A DNA stretch of 17,650 nt from Erysipelotrichia bacterium (GTDB taxonomy: Bacteria > Bacillota_I > Bacilli_A > RFN20 > CAG-826). Position 1 is the first letter of the stretch; each line of letters starts with the position of its first letter. The translations under genes and the position numbers were made by a program. Positions 1 through 7,180 of the stretch are shown here, in pieces. Where the stretch lies: contig JAAZFR010000017.1 of assembly GCA_012971835.1 (NCBI GenBank), forward strand, positions 1 through 17,650, given 5' to 3'. The notes under the pieces are model-generated. The model made no database searches. It was not told where the DNA came from and worked only from the letters and a program-made list of their open reading frames with translations.

Positions 1-39
1 AAACTCGGCTGGATTAAAAAAGGCGACTTGGCTATCTAA
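1..39 (+). CDS. Possible C-terminal tail of an upstream gene (partial)
   Basis: The first 13 codons in frame 1 are open (K-L-G-W-I-K-K-G-D-L-A-I) and end in TAA at 37-39. The stop lies inside the terminator hairpin at 18-49. The hairpin has an A-tract on one side and a T-tract on the other, so it could end transcripts from both directions, which would fit a plus-strand gene arriving from the left. A G-W-I-K-K-G-D-L tail resembles the end of an SH3-like domain, but so few residues cannot name a family. This could equally be non-coding. Confidence 0.3.
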   Translation, partial: KLGWIKKGDLAI

Positions 40-49
40 GTCGCCTTTT
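18..49. terminator. Bidirectional rho-independent terminator
   Basis: A perfect 12-bp stem (AAAAGGCGACTT at 18-29 with its complement at 38-49) encloses an 8-nt loop. The plus strand continues with a T-rich run from 46 to about 60, and the minus strand reads TTTTTAATCC beyond the stem. It lies just after the stop of the minus-strand UPF0316 gene and is well placed to end that transcript. It may also serve a gene entering from the left. Confidence 0.85.
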
Positions 50-58
50 CTTTTTGTT

Positions 59-622
59 TTATTTTAATAAAGATTTTTTCAACCTAATGTAACCGCCCGA
101 CAATGTGCCAACATCATTTGTGACAATCATGGCAGTTGGATCGATAAGCAGAACTTGTTCAATGATTTCTTGACTACCGCGACGATTGGCATACACCATC
201 ATTATTTTGCGGTCGTCTACTTTCCCTTTGGCATCAACGGTGGTCACGCCATAACCTTTATCGCGCAATTCCTTGGCAATTTCTAAACCTTTCTTTTCGG
301 TCGTAATTGTTTGCACCAGCAACATTCCAAAAGCGAGTTTTTGTTCGATAATTGAGCCGAAGTAAACACCCGCGGCAAAGCCAAGTCCATAGGCAATACC
401 ATAAAGAATATTAACACTAAGGTCATTAATGACTTTCGAAGCGATGAAAACCCATAAAAAGATTTCAATCAAAGCGAGAAGAACGGCCAACTTTCGAAAA
501 CCTTTAACTACTAAAATCTGTCGCAGGGTACCTATGGTAACCTCAACAATCTTAGCAATAAAAATGATTAATATTGCTAAGACAATACCCCAAGCGCCCA
601 TCCCTTCAAGTGCATTCCACAT
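59..622 (-). CDS. UPF0316 / DUF2179-type membrane protein
   Basis: This 187-residue protein has about three hydrophobic segments near residues 11-31, 45-65 and 70-95. A soluble C-terminal half of the DUF2179 type follows. The N-terminal run I-G-T-L-R-Q-I-L-V-V-K-G and the G-L-G-F-A-A-G-V-Y-F-G-S-I-I-E-Q-K-L-A block are characteristic of the UPF0316 family. The tail, with D-P-x-A-M-I-V and a final glycine-rich turn, resembles the cytosolic domain of YitT-like proteins. The length is typical. The molecular function of the family is not known to me. The ATG has no strong Shine-Dalgarno sequence, and the next upstream ATG in the leader runs quickly into a stop. It is transcribed alone from a promoter at 667-695 and ends at the hairpin at 18-49. 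Confidence 0.85.
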   Translation of the reverse strand: MWNALEGMGAWGIVLAILIIFIAKIVEVTIGTLRQILVVKGFRKLAVLLALIEIFLWVFIASKVINDLSVNILYGIAYGLGFAAGVYFGSIIEQKLAFGMLLVQTITTEKKGLEIAKELRDKGYGVTTVDAKGKVDDRKIMMVYANRRGSQEIIEQVLLIDPTAMIVTNDVGTLSGGYIRLKKSLLK

Positions 623-647
623 AAGTCAATCACACATCCATTCTTGT

Positions 648-695
648 TATACAAACCTGTGTATAAATCATATTATAAATTGCTAGGTAAAACAA
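648..695 (-). promoter_or_regulatory. Promoter and overlapping dyad upstream of the UPF0316 gene
   Basis: On the minus strand, TTGTTT (690-695) and TATGAT (667-672) are separated by exactly 17 bases, a good sigma-A-type arrangement. Immediately downstream is the dyad TTATACAaacctgTGTATAA (647-666), with perfect 7-bp arms and a 6-base spacer, which covers the predicted transcription start. Its position would suit a repressor operator. No regulator for it is encoded in the window. The promoter is reasonably supported; operator function is an inference from symmetry and position. Confidence 0.5.
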
Positions 696-720
696 TTTGA
701 TATACTTACAAAATTGTCGC

Positions 721-2148
721 CTATTGAATTGTCGCTATTTCTTTTTGCCGATCAGGTAAAAGAAGGTTAAGAATAACGCCACTTAAAGCACATATTGCAA
801 GTGGCGATATCTCGACTGTGCCAATAATTATTTTGTAAATGTTGTCACCAGTAATATCGCCGACAAGAGATAAAGAAGCTAAACCCAATCCAAGTGACAG
901 GATAACCGAAACAACTATCATATTTTTCGTGTTATTCATGTTAATTTTGCTGGAAATTAATGTTTTCAAGCCAGATGCCGAAATCATACCGAATAAGACG
1001 ATTGAAGCCCCACCAATAACCGGGGCGGGAATTGTCATGGCCAAATTACCAAACACAGTGAAGAAGCCTAAGACAGTTGCAAAAATTGCGGCTAAGAAGA
1101 GATTGAACGGATCGTAGTTTTGTGTGATAGCCAAAACAGCCGTGTTTTCTCCATAAGTTGTTTTGGGAGGAGCGCCGAGCAAGGCGGCAGATAACGTTGC
1201 TACACCATCGCCTAAAACTGTACGGTTAATTCCTGGATCGACAGTGAAATCTTTACCGCATACGGCACTGCTTGCATTAATATCACCAATATGTTCCATA
1301 AATCCGACAAGGGCGATTGGCGAGAGCAGTAAAACGGCGCTCAAATCAAAGCGAAGATATTTATAAAAACCAAAGGTTTGACCAAAATTCTGAAAAATAA
1401 CTATTTGGCTCCAGTCGATTCCGTTCGCCATCGCTCCCGCACTCGTAAATTTGAAGAAGATAATTGTCTTGGCAATATCGCCAGAAAGTGCATAAAGTTC
1501 AATTAAATCAATGACAACCGTGGCGAGAATTCCAACTGCAAAACCAATTAAAATGGGGGTGACACGGAAAAAGCTCTTTTCTTTAGAACCAGTCGCGATT
1601 ACGACAATCGATATTAAAGTGATAAGCGCAATTGACCAAGCCTTCCAAGCATCCATAACGCCATTTGCATATTGACCAATAATATTGTTATACAAAATCT
1701 TTGGGGCAAGAACCATACCAATAACGATAATGATTGGCCCGACCACCACTGGAGGAAATAACTTTTTTATACGTGCCATACCGACAAATTTAATTAAAAG
1801 GGAAAGAAGTACATAAACAAGACCTGTAATGGCAATCGCTGGTGCTAGACCGCCAACAGCTCGCTGCCATGATTCGCTGCCAACACTACCGGCTCCTTGA
1901 CTTGTCATATAGGCAATCATGCCTGGTAGATAAGAAAAGGAACTACCAAGAAAAACAGGCACTTTCTTTTTTGTAAGGAAATAGAAAATTATGGTGCCAA
2001 TACCAGCCGATAACAATCCGACCGGAACTGATAAACCTGTTAAAAGAGGAACAACAATTGTCGCCCCAAACATCGCAAAGACGTGTTGAAAGGCAAGTAC
2101 ACTGCGTCTTGATGCCCTTTTAAATTTTGATATTTCTAATGCTTCCAT
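721..2148 (-). CDS. Uracil permease, NCS2 (UraA/PyrP-like) family
   Basis: This 475-residue polytopic membrane protein is a nucleobase:proton symporter. The first membrane helix carries F-Q-H-V-F-A-M-F-G-A-T near residue 20, the conserved NCS2 start. The two substrate-site glutamates are visible as E285 in G-F-M-E-H-I-G-D and E334 in T-T-Y-G-E-N. The P-P-K-T-T-Y-G-E-N sequence is typical of uracil rather than xanthine or urate carriers. It is somewhat longer than E. coli UraA (about 430), with extra residues around 220-260. The ATG is preceded by GAGGTG with 8 bases spacing. A terminator hairpin with a possible promoter in its loop lies directly upstream. I saw no PyrR-binding consensus in the short leader. 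Uracil specificity is inferred from motifs. Confidence 0.9.
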   Translation of the reverse strand: MEALEISKFKRASRRSVLAFQHVFAMFGATIVVPLLTGLSVPVGLLSAGIGTIIFYFLTKKKVPVFLGSSFSYLPGMIAYMTSQGAGSVGSESWQRAVGGLAPAIAITGLVYVLLSLLIKFVGMARIKKLFPPVVVGPIIIVIGMVLAPKILYNNIIGQYANGVMDAWKAWSIALITLISIVVIATGSKEKSFFRVTPILIGFAVGILATVVIDLIELYALSGDIAKTIIFFKFTSAGAMANGIDWSQIVIFQNFGQTFGFYKYLRFDLSAVLLLSPIALVGFMEHIGDINASSAVCGKDFTVDPGINRTVLGDGVATLSAALLGAPPKTTYGENTAVLAITQNYDPFNLFLAAIFATVLGFFTVFGNLAMTIPAPVIGGASIVLFGMISASGLKTLISSKINMNNTKNMIVVSVILSLGLGLASLSLVGDITGDNIYKIIIGTVEISPLAICALSGVILNLLLPDRQKEIATIQ

Positions 2149-2164
2149 TGCCTGCTCACCTCAT

Positions 2165-2203
2165 AAAAAACAGTCCGCGGATTATTCTATCATATTCCGC
2201 GGA
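2165..2203 (-). terminator. Terminator after the ECF S-component gene
   Basis: On the minus strand a perfect 7-bp GC-rich stem (TCCGCGG / CCGCGGA, 2197-2203 with 2174-2180) is followed by CTG and a run of six T (2165-2170). This is a standard intrinsic terminator placed 28 bases after the S-component stop. The T-run ends only about 16 bases before the uracil permease start, so the hairpin also lies in that gene's leader and could act as an attenuator. Confidence 0.8.
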
Positions 2204-2211
2204 TAAGTCGA
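2184..2211 (-). promoter_or_regulatory. Candidate extended -10 promoter inside the terminator loop, for the uracil permease
   Basis: The loop of the hairpin reads TGATAGAAT on the minus strand, an extended -10 element (TG at 2191-2192, TAGAAT at 2184-2189). A TCGACT -35-like hexamer lies 16 bases upstream. Start of transcription would fall near 2177, inside the second stem arm, so an RNA started here could not form the terminator. This is a sequence match only. Confidence 0.4.
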
Positions 2212-2230
2212 GTTATAAATACTTTATTAT

Positions 2231-2743
2231 TTATGAGTTAGCAGGAGGTCTTACTTTTGCCTTAATCAAAATAACATAGACAGCGATGCCTAGCGATGCC
2301 CCCAACACGCCCTGAATCAAGTTAAAACCGAAGTTTGTTAGCGAGGCAATCCAGTTCGACAGGGCGATATAGTCGGGAATAATATATAAAGCGGCCATTA
2401 AGGCGCCGCCAATAAAGGGAGCCACATAACGTATTTTGCCCGGTAGTTTAAAAAATAAGAAACCAACAACTAAACCTTCAATCAATTTGATGAAGAAAGT
2501 GAAGGGCGCATAAAAACCATAACCTAAAATGACATCGACCATCAAGCCGCTTATGGCTCCGACTGCTCCGCCGATCCATGGTCCAAAAAACATCGAATAT
2601 AGAACAATAAAAACATCAGTAAAGTTTAAAAAGCCTCCAAAAGGTAAGGGGATAAATACAAAGCTGGTTAACAATACGGAAAGAGCGACGCCCATGGCGA
2701 CAGCAATCATTTGCATAATCAGCTTCGATTCTTTATTTTTCAT
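2231..2743 (-). CDS. ECF transporter S component (vitamin-binding membrane subunit)
   Basis: This 170-residue, very hydrophobic protein has about six membrane segments. It looks like an energy-coupling-factor S component of the riboflavin/YpaA-like Pfam group. Helix 1 contains an A-x-x-x-A pattern (A16, A20), which in this family packs against the shared EcfT subunit. The block G-G-F-L-N-F-T-D-V-F, then F-G-P-W-I-G-G-A-V-G, and later Y-G-F-Y-A-P-F-T-F-F-I-K, are family hallmarks. The energizing subunits EcfA/EcfT are not in the window, as is usual for group II systems. The gene starts two bases after glyA stops and has no clear Shine-Dalgarno, so translation is probably coupled. Linkage to glyA makes folate or vitamin B6 the plausible substrate, but sequence alone does not decide. 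Confidence 0.82.
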   Translation of the reverse strand: MKNKESKLIMQMIAVAMGVALSVLLTSFVFIPLPFGGFLNFTDVFIVLYSMFFGPWIGGAVGAISGLMVDVILGYGFYAPFTFFIKLIEGLVVGFLFFKLPGKIRYVAPFIGGALMAALYIIPDYIALSNWIASLTNFGFNLIQGVLGASLGIAVYVILIKAKVRPPANS

Positions 2744-2745
2744 GA

Positions 2746-3987
2746 TTAGTAAGGAAGGGGGTATTTCCTTGTTAATTCTAATACTTTTAAATGGACTTTT
2801 GCGAGTATATTTGCATCTTTGCTATGTTTTAAAGCTTCATCGATAAGATGGGCTACCTCACGAAAATCTTCGGTTTTAAAACCTCTAGTCGTCATTGCCG
2901 GTGTGCCAAGGCGAATGCCTGAAGTAACCATCGGCCTTTCTTGATCGTTAGGAATTGAATTTTTATTGCATGTAATGCCAACTTCGTGAAGTAATTTTTC
3001 TGCTTCTGCGCCCGTCATTGCGATAGATGATTTTAAATCGACAAGAAGCATGTGATTATCGCTACCCCCACTGACGATGCGGTAGCCGAGAGTTCTTAAC
3101 TCTTCCGCTAAAGCGTGGGAATTGTCGACAACTTGTTTTACATAATGTTTAAAATCCGGTTCGAGAGCTTCTTTAAATGCCACTGCCTTAGCAGCAATTA
3201 TATGCATTAACGGACCTCCTTGAATGCCCGGGAAAACGGCTCGGTCAACACTCTTGGCAATGTCGGGATCATTAGTCAAAATGACTCCACCGCGAGGACC
3301 GCGTAGTGTTTTGTGAGTGGTCGAAGAAACGACATGGGCGTATGGACACGGATTTTGATGAACACCGCCAGCGACTAAACCAGCGATGTGTGCCATATCG
3401 ACAAAAAGATAGGCTCCAACTTTATCGGCTATTTCACGAAAGCGTTTGAAATCGATTGCGCGTGGATAAGCGCTCGCGCCAGCAACAATCATTTGAGGTT
3501 TAACTGATAGAGCTAGACGTTCGACTTCTTCATAATCAATCATTTCTGTTTTTGCATCAACGCCATATGAAAAAACGACATAGTCGGTTCCTGAAAATGA
3601 TAGTTTATAACCATGAGTCAAGTGCCCGCCATCACTCAGCGACATTGAAAGAATTTTATCGTTATGTTTAAGCAAAGCACGATAAACGGCCATATTAGCT
3701 TGAGAACCAGAATGAGGTTGGACATTGGCATATTGTGCGCCAAATAGTTTTTTGAGTCTTTCAATAGCTAATTGTTCAGCGATATCGACAAATTCGCATC
3801 CACCATAATAGCGGCGGTTAGGGTAGCCTTCGGCATATTTATTCGTCATTATTGACCCCTGCGCTTCTAAAACAGCGAGTGAAACAAAATTCTCACTGGC
3901 GATTAATTCAATATTTTCAATTTGCCGCTTTTTTTCCGAAGCAATTGCGTCAAAAATCTCCTGATCGATATTTTTTAACTTATCCAT
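2746..3987 (-). CDS. glyA: Serine hydroxymethyltransferase
   Basis: This 413-residue PLP enzyme interconverts serine and tetrahydrofolate with glycine and 5,10-methylene-tetrahydrofolate in the cytoplasm, and is the main entry to one-carbon metabolism. The PLP-binding lysine is K226 in [13 protein letters not shown]. The N-terminal I-E-L-I-A-S-E-N-F and the N-K-Y-A-E-G-Y-P block are intact, as is the V-D-M-A-H-I-A-G-L region near residue 200. Length is normal for bacterial GlyA. The ATG follows a strong AAGGAG with 8 bases spacing. An ECF S component follows after two bases, so the two share a transcript that ends at the hairpin at 2174-2203. The 78-base leader is too short for a known glycine or folate riboswitch, and none was recognised. 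Confidence 0.97.
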   Translation of the reverse strand: MDKLKNIDQEIFDAIASEKKRQIENIELIASENFVSLAVLEAQGSIMTNKYAEGYPNRRYYGGCEFVDIAEQLAIERLKKLFGAQYANVQPHSGSQANMAVYRALLKHNDKILSMSLSDGGHLTHGYKLSFSGTDYVVFSYGVDAKTEMIDYEEVERLALSVKPQMIVAGASAYPRAIDFKRFREIADKVGAYLFVDMAHIAGLVAGGVHQNPCPYAHVVSSTTHKTLRGPRGGVILTNDPDIAKSVDRAVFPGIQGGPLMHIIAAKAVAFKEALEPDFKHYVKQVVDNSHALAEELRTLGYRIVSGGSDNHMLLVDLKSSIAMTGAEAEKLLHEVGITCNKNSIPNDQERPMVTSGIRLGTPAMTTRGFKTEDFREVAHLIDEALKHSKDANILAKVHLKVLELTRKYPLPY

Positions 3988-4049
3988 GATAATTCTCCTT
4001 GTTAAATGTTATCTTATTTTTGAAAGTGAATAAAGGACTAAATCACAAA

Positions 4050-4063
4050 CATGCAATAGCATG
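4050..4063. repeat. Short perfect palindrome between the orphan gene and glyA
   Basis: CATGC-aata-GCATG forms a 5-bp stem with a 4-base loop just after the stop of the minus-strand gene at 4066-4548. On the minus strand it is followed by TTTGTGATTT, so it could be a weak terminator. It also lies in the region where a glyA promoter is expected, so an operator is possible. Neither role is secure. Confidence 0.35.
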
Positions 4064-4065
4064 GA

Positions 4066-4548
4066 TTATTTAATTAGCCACTCTGGTCTTGAGCGTTTTG
4101 TCCAATGAAAAAGATGATTTTTCGCTCGAAGATAATAATTGCGATAAGAAAGAAGAGAATCACCATTAATAAGATATTCATCTTCCATCGCGGGAGTGGG
4201 AGGGAAAAAGGGATCATCACTTAATGACTCCGGTGGTTCTTTTAAAAAATCAATCAAGGTTGAACTCTTATGCGTCTTGCCAAATCGAAAAGTATATTCG
4301 TCAAGGAGAGCAGCGAACAACAAAAAAAGCCACCGATAATTGTTTTTGTTCTGACTAGCCCATATCGTACTAGGATGATGATAGTGGGTTGGTCGATAAA
4401 TATTGTCGAGAATCCTTTTGTCAGAAGCATTGATATGATGAACTGTTGACAATATTTGGGCAGATTCCAAAATCATCTTAACAACATGTTTATCAACATG
4501 ATATCGAGCGGCAATTGTTGGATTGGGGTCAAGATAAAAGATATTCAT
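4066..4548 (-). CDS. Conserved protein with a DKHVVKM motif, phage-associated family, function unknown
   Basis: This 160-residue soluble protein begins M-N-I-F-Y-L-D-P-N-P and carries Y-H-V-D-K-H-V-V-K-M (residues 16-25). Later it has T-H-Y-H-H-P-S-T-I-W near residue 55, N-Y-R-W-L near residue 70 and D-E-Y-T-F-R-F-G-K near 85. I recall this layout from many phage genomes and scattered bacteria, usually annotated as hypothetical. Conserved His and Asp in the first and second blocks could be catalytic or metal-binding residues, but that is only a suggestion. No phage genes surround it. There is no Shine-Dalgarno. A perfect TATAAT (4558-4563) sits 9 bases before the ATG, so the messenger may be nearly leaderless. 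It could be domesticated phage cargo or a housekeeping gene that phages also carry. Confidence 0.75.
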   Translation of the reverse strand: MNIFYLDPNPTIAARYHVDKHVVKMILESAQILSTVHHINASDKRILDNIYRPTHYHHPSTIWASQNKNNYRWLFLLFAALLDEYTFRFGKTHKSSTLIDFLKEPPESLSDDPFFPPTPAMEDEYLINGDSLLSYRNYYLRAKNHLFHWTKRSRPEWLIK

Positions 4549-4666
4549 ATTACTTAAATTATAGTCTTGGGTGTACGCATTAATACAAGATTGCTTTGTA
4601 TGTCCAAGGTATCTCTTATGGCAAATTGTTTAAAAATATGAAAAATTAGATATAGAGGTAAAAACC
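4549..4666. promoter_or_regulatory. Divergent promoter region with an inverted repeat
   Basis: This 118-base spacer separates the minus-strand orphan gene from the plus-strand aldehyde dehydrogenase. Minus strand: TATAAT at 4558-4563, with TTGTAT 19 bases upstream. Plus strand: TTGCTT (4591-4596) with a weak TCTTAT 17 bases on (4614-4619). In the middle is the inverted repeat ATACAA (4583-4588) / TTGTAT (4596-4601), itself bracketed by CTTGG (4566-4570) and CCAAG (4604-4608). A regulator binding there could control both genes. Promoter calls are weak except the minus-strand -10. Confidence 0.4.
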
Positions 4667-6034
4667 ATGATTGAAGAAATCGTTCAAAAACAACGCGATT
4701 ACTATTTCGAAGGCCACACACGTTCATTACAAGTTCGACGCGATACCTTAAAAAAGCTTCGCAAAGTTTTACTCGACATGCACGACGAGATATACAAAGC
4801 TTTTATGCTTGACTTTAACAAATGCGAATTCGATGTCATTTCAACCGAATACTCATTAGTAATTCAAGAAATAGATTATATGCTTAGGCACTTGCGAGGG
4901 TTCATGAAACCCAAGAGAGTTGCCACTAGTCTAGTTAACGTTATTTCTTCTGGCTATATTTATAAAGAACCGTATGGCGTCACCTTAGTTATGTCGCCTT
5001 GGAATTATCCTTTGCAACTTTCGATGGTCCCAGTTGTCGCTTCTTTAGCATCTGGCAATACCGTTGTCCTAAAACCGTCAAAGTATGCTTGGAATATCTC
5101 ACTTGTGCTTCAAAAAATCGCTAGTAACTTCGATCCTCGCCTTTTCAGTGTTGTTGTTGGCGGTCGCGAAGAAAATCAAGCCTTACTAAATCAGAAGTTT
5201 GATTTCATATTCTTCACTGGCGGAGATGATGTTGGACGAGTCGTTTTAGAAAAAGCCAGTCAGCACCTCACTCCCGTCGTACTTGAACTTGGTGGAAAAT
5301 CCCCATGCGTCGTCACTAATGACGCCGATATAGATTTAGCTGCGAAACGAATCACTTGGGGCAAATATCTTAACGCAGGGCAAACGTGTGTTGCTCCCGA
5401 TCACGTCTATGTCCATGAATCGGTTAAGGACAAATTTATATCAAAAGTTATCGGTTATATTCAAAACTTCTACTATCAAAACGGAACAATCACCGATGAT
5501 TTCCCAAGTATTATTAACGATAAACATGTTGAAAGACTTGTGGGTCTTATTGATTCATCAAAAGTCGTCTTTGGCGGTCATGTCAATAAAGAACGAAGAT
5601 TGATTGAACCAACGATAATGGATAACGTCAATCTTGATGATGCGATTATGAAAGAAGAGATTTTTGGGCCAATCATGCCGATTTTATCTTTCACGAGTAT
5701 TGATGCCTTAATCGAAGAGTTTAAAACACAAGAGAAGCCTCTCGCTTTCTATTTATTTACGAGTAATGGCAAAGAAGCGAAACGAATCATGGATCTCGTT
5801 AGTTTTGGAGGTGGCTGCATCAACGATACGATAATGCACTTAACTAATGACCGCCTCCCCTTTGGCGGTGTTGGTCGAAGCGGTATGGGTAGTTATCATG
5901 GGAAAAAATCCTTCGATACTTTTACTCACGAGAAAAGCGTATTAAAGAAAGCAAAAATCGAATTACCACTCAAATATCCTCCTTACACCATCGGGAAAAT
6001 GAAATTTATTAAGTGGTTTTTCAAAATCAAATAA
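4667..6034 (+). CDS. NAD(P)-dependent aldehyde dehydrogenase, class-3 (ALDH3) type
   Basis: This 455-residue cytoplasmic enzyme oxidises an aldehyde to a carboxylic acid using NAD(P)+. The catalytic cysteine is C241 in N-A-G-Q-T-C-V-A-P-D, and the general-base glutamate is E207 in V-V-L-E-L-G-G-K-S-P. The cofactor-binding S-P-W-N-Y-P-L-Q is near residue 110 and F-F-T-G near residue 182. The tail has the conserved L-P-F-G-G-V-G-R-S-G-M-G. The short form (about 455 against about 490-500 for other ALDHs) and C241/E207 match ALDH3 enzymes, whose members often take medium- or long-chain and aromatic aldehydes. AGAGG precedes the ATG. A short AT-rich palindrome follows the gene and no clear terminator was seen. 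The substrate is unknown. Confidence 0.92.
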   Translation: MIEEIVQKQRDYYFEGHTRSLQVRRDTLKKLRKVLLDMHDEIYKAFMLDFNKCEFDVISTEYSLVIQEIDYMLRHLRGFMKPKRVATSLVNVISSGYIYKEPYGVTLVMSPWNYPLQLSMVPVVASLASGNTVVLKPSKYAWNISLVLQKIASNFDPRLFSVVVGGREENQALLNQKFDFIFFTGGDDVGRVVLEKASQHLTPVVLELGGKSPCVVTNDADIDLAAKRITWGKYLNAGQTCVAPDHVYVHESVKDKFISKVIGYIQNFYYQNGTITDDFPSIINDKHVERLVGLIDSSKVVFGGHVNKERRLIEPTIMDNVNLDDAIMKEEIFGPIMPILSFTSIDALIEEFKTQEKPLAFYLFTSNGKEAKRIMDLVSFGGGCINDTIMHLTNDRLPFGGVGRSGMGSYHGKKSFDTFTHEKSVLKKAKIELPLKYPPYTIGKMKFIKWFFKIK

Positions 6035-6039
6035 ACAAC

Positions 6040-6061
6040 TAATATTTATGCGTAAATATTA
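6040..6061. repeat. AT-rich perfect palindrome after the aldehyde dehydrogenase gene
   Basis: TAATATTTA-tgcg-TAAATATTA has perfect 9-bp arms around a 4-base centre. It starts 6 bases after the stop codon. No T-run follows directly, so it is not a classic terminator, although a run of seven T occurs at 6077-6083. It could be an mRNA 3'-end stabiliser or a protein-binding site. The symmetry is certain and the role is not. Confidence 0.5.
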
Positions 6062-6115
6062 TGCCGAAGAACACCGTTTTTTTGCTTGTTTATGAAGGGG
6101 GTAGCGATGCAATTT

Positions 6116-6145
6116 TTATTGTCTTTTTTATTCTAGTGCTATACT
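6116..6145 (+). promoter_or_regulatory. Extended -10 promoter of the lipoprotein gene
   Basis: TGC-TATACT gives an extended -10 element (TG at 6137-6138, TATACT at 6140-6145). A TTATTG-like hexamer lies 18 bases upstream. Transcription should start near 6152, so the leader is very short, and a strong CGGAGGTG ribosome site (6151-6158) precedes the ATG. This separates the lipoprotein from the aldehyde dehydrogenase transcriptionally. Confidence 0.6.
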
Positions 6146-6163
6146 AAAATCGGAGGTGTTCAT

Positions 6164-7168
6164 ATGAACAAATTCAATAAATTGCTTCTATCCGCATTGC
6201 CGTTATTTGCGCTAACCTTGATGACTTCATGCGATGGCCCAGGAACCACGATTGAGGATACTGTTGCCAATCAAATGGTCGTGGAAGCGATTAGCCAAAT
6301 GACCACCACTCAAATCGATTCGTTTGAAATCGATGTCACAGCCGATATTGATTATCTCGGCAAGGTCTACGACGACCAATTAGCAGTTGTCGCTGAGCGT
6401 CATCTTGATGCTTCTGGTGAAGTTAACGTTAAAGTTAACGATCTATTCGAAGACACGGCTGAAGGAAGCGTAGAGGTCAGTGCTTCAATTTTAGCCGAAG
6501 AGAATGATGAGGTTTTAGTCAACTCCCAAGCCGGTGCAGCTTTATATTTAAGTGAGGGCTGGGCTTATATCAATTTGACTGAAGCCGAAGAATTATTCGC
6601 ACTAGTTGAAGAAGAAGCTCCTGATGTTTTGACGATGAAAACGCATGTCGGTAATTTAGCGACCTTTTTAGAAATTGATCCCGAAGAACCGCTCGTCATG
6701 CCAATCGATGTTGAGGAAATGCTCCCCTACATGAATACGATTGAAAACATCAGTGCTACACAAAAAGACGGAGAACTTACCGTTGTTTACTCAGTCACCA
6801 TGAACGATGTTGTTAGCCTATATATGAAAGTGATGGAGGATTCTGGAGAATATGATCCTTCAGAACTTACTAGTGACGAGATTGCTGAAATTCGTACGAT
6901 GATTACACAACAACTATCCAGTTTATTTAATATAACTGAGGTAAAACTTACTATTGGTGTCGGTGAAGATGGATTTCTGAGTAAATTATATTTTGATGTT
7001 GATATTGCCGTTACCGTTCCCGGTGGAGATGATGGTGGTCATGAACTTCATAAAGTCGATGCTTCGCTCCACGTCGACATCAATAATATGAACAAATTAG
7101 TTACTGTCGACCTTCCAACTGACCTTGATACTTACACGGAAGTTCCGACAGAAGAAGAACCAACATAG
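6164..7168 (+). CDS. Predicted acidic lipoprotein, function unknown
   Basis: This 334-residue protein has a lipoprotein signal: a basic start (M-N-K-F-N-K), a hydrophobic core, and a lipobox L-M-T-S-C with the lipidated cysteine at C23. It should be anchored to the outer face of the membrane. The mature part is rich in Glu and Asp, has few Lys or Arg, and alternates hydrophobic and polar residues as expected for beta-strands. The pattern recalls LppX/LprG-like or DUF6612-like lipoproteins, but I do not recognise the family with confidence. It ends with an acidic low-complexity tail (T-E-V-P-T-E-E-E-P-T). The start is supported by a strong GGAGGTG. It is monocistronic, with its own promoter upstream and a bidirectional hairpin downstream. 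Confidence 0.8.
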   Translation: MNKFNKLLLSALPLFALTLMTSCDGPGTTIEDTVANQMVVEAISQMTTTQIDSFEIDVTADIDYLGKVYDDQLAVVAERHLDASGEVNVKVNDLFEDTAEGSVEVSASILAEENDEVLVNSQAGAALYLSEGWAYINLTEAEELFALVEEEAPDVLTMKTHVGNLATFLEIDPEEPLVMPIDVEEMLPYMNTIENISATQKDGELTVVYSVTMNDVVSLYMKVMEDSGEYDPSELTSDEIAEIRTMITQQLSSLFNITEVKLTIGVGEDGFLSKLYFDVDIAVTVPGGDDGGHELHKVDASLHVDINNMNKLVTVDLPTDLDTYTEVPTEEEPT

Positions 7169-7180
7169 TATTTGATTAAC

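Noticed and set aside
429..686. 85-residue plus-strand frame across the UPF0316 start region
   Set aside because: It runs antisense through a recognised gene and its promoter, with a composition typical of a shadow frame.
2149..2230. PyrR-binding or uracil-responsive riboswitch in the permease leader
   Set aside because: The leader is only 82 bases long, the PyrR anti-antiterminator consensus is absent and the hairpin is explained as a terminator of the upstream gene.
3988..4065. Glycine, tetrahydrofolate or SAM riboswitch before glyA
   Set aside because: The 78-base spacer is too short and has none of the conserved cores; only a small CATGC palindrome is present.
4066..4548. Prophage remnant
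   Set aside because: Only one gene looks phage-associated; there are no integrase, structural, lysis or attachment-site sequences nearby.
6069..6161. GAACACC (6069-6075) could pair with GGTGTTC over the lipoprotein ribosome site (6155-6161)
   Set aside because: The extended -10 promoter at 6137-6145 starts the RNA near 6152, so the first arm would not be in that transcript. It could matter only for read-through RNA from the aldehyde dehydrogenase gene.
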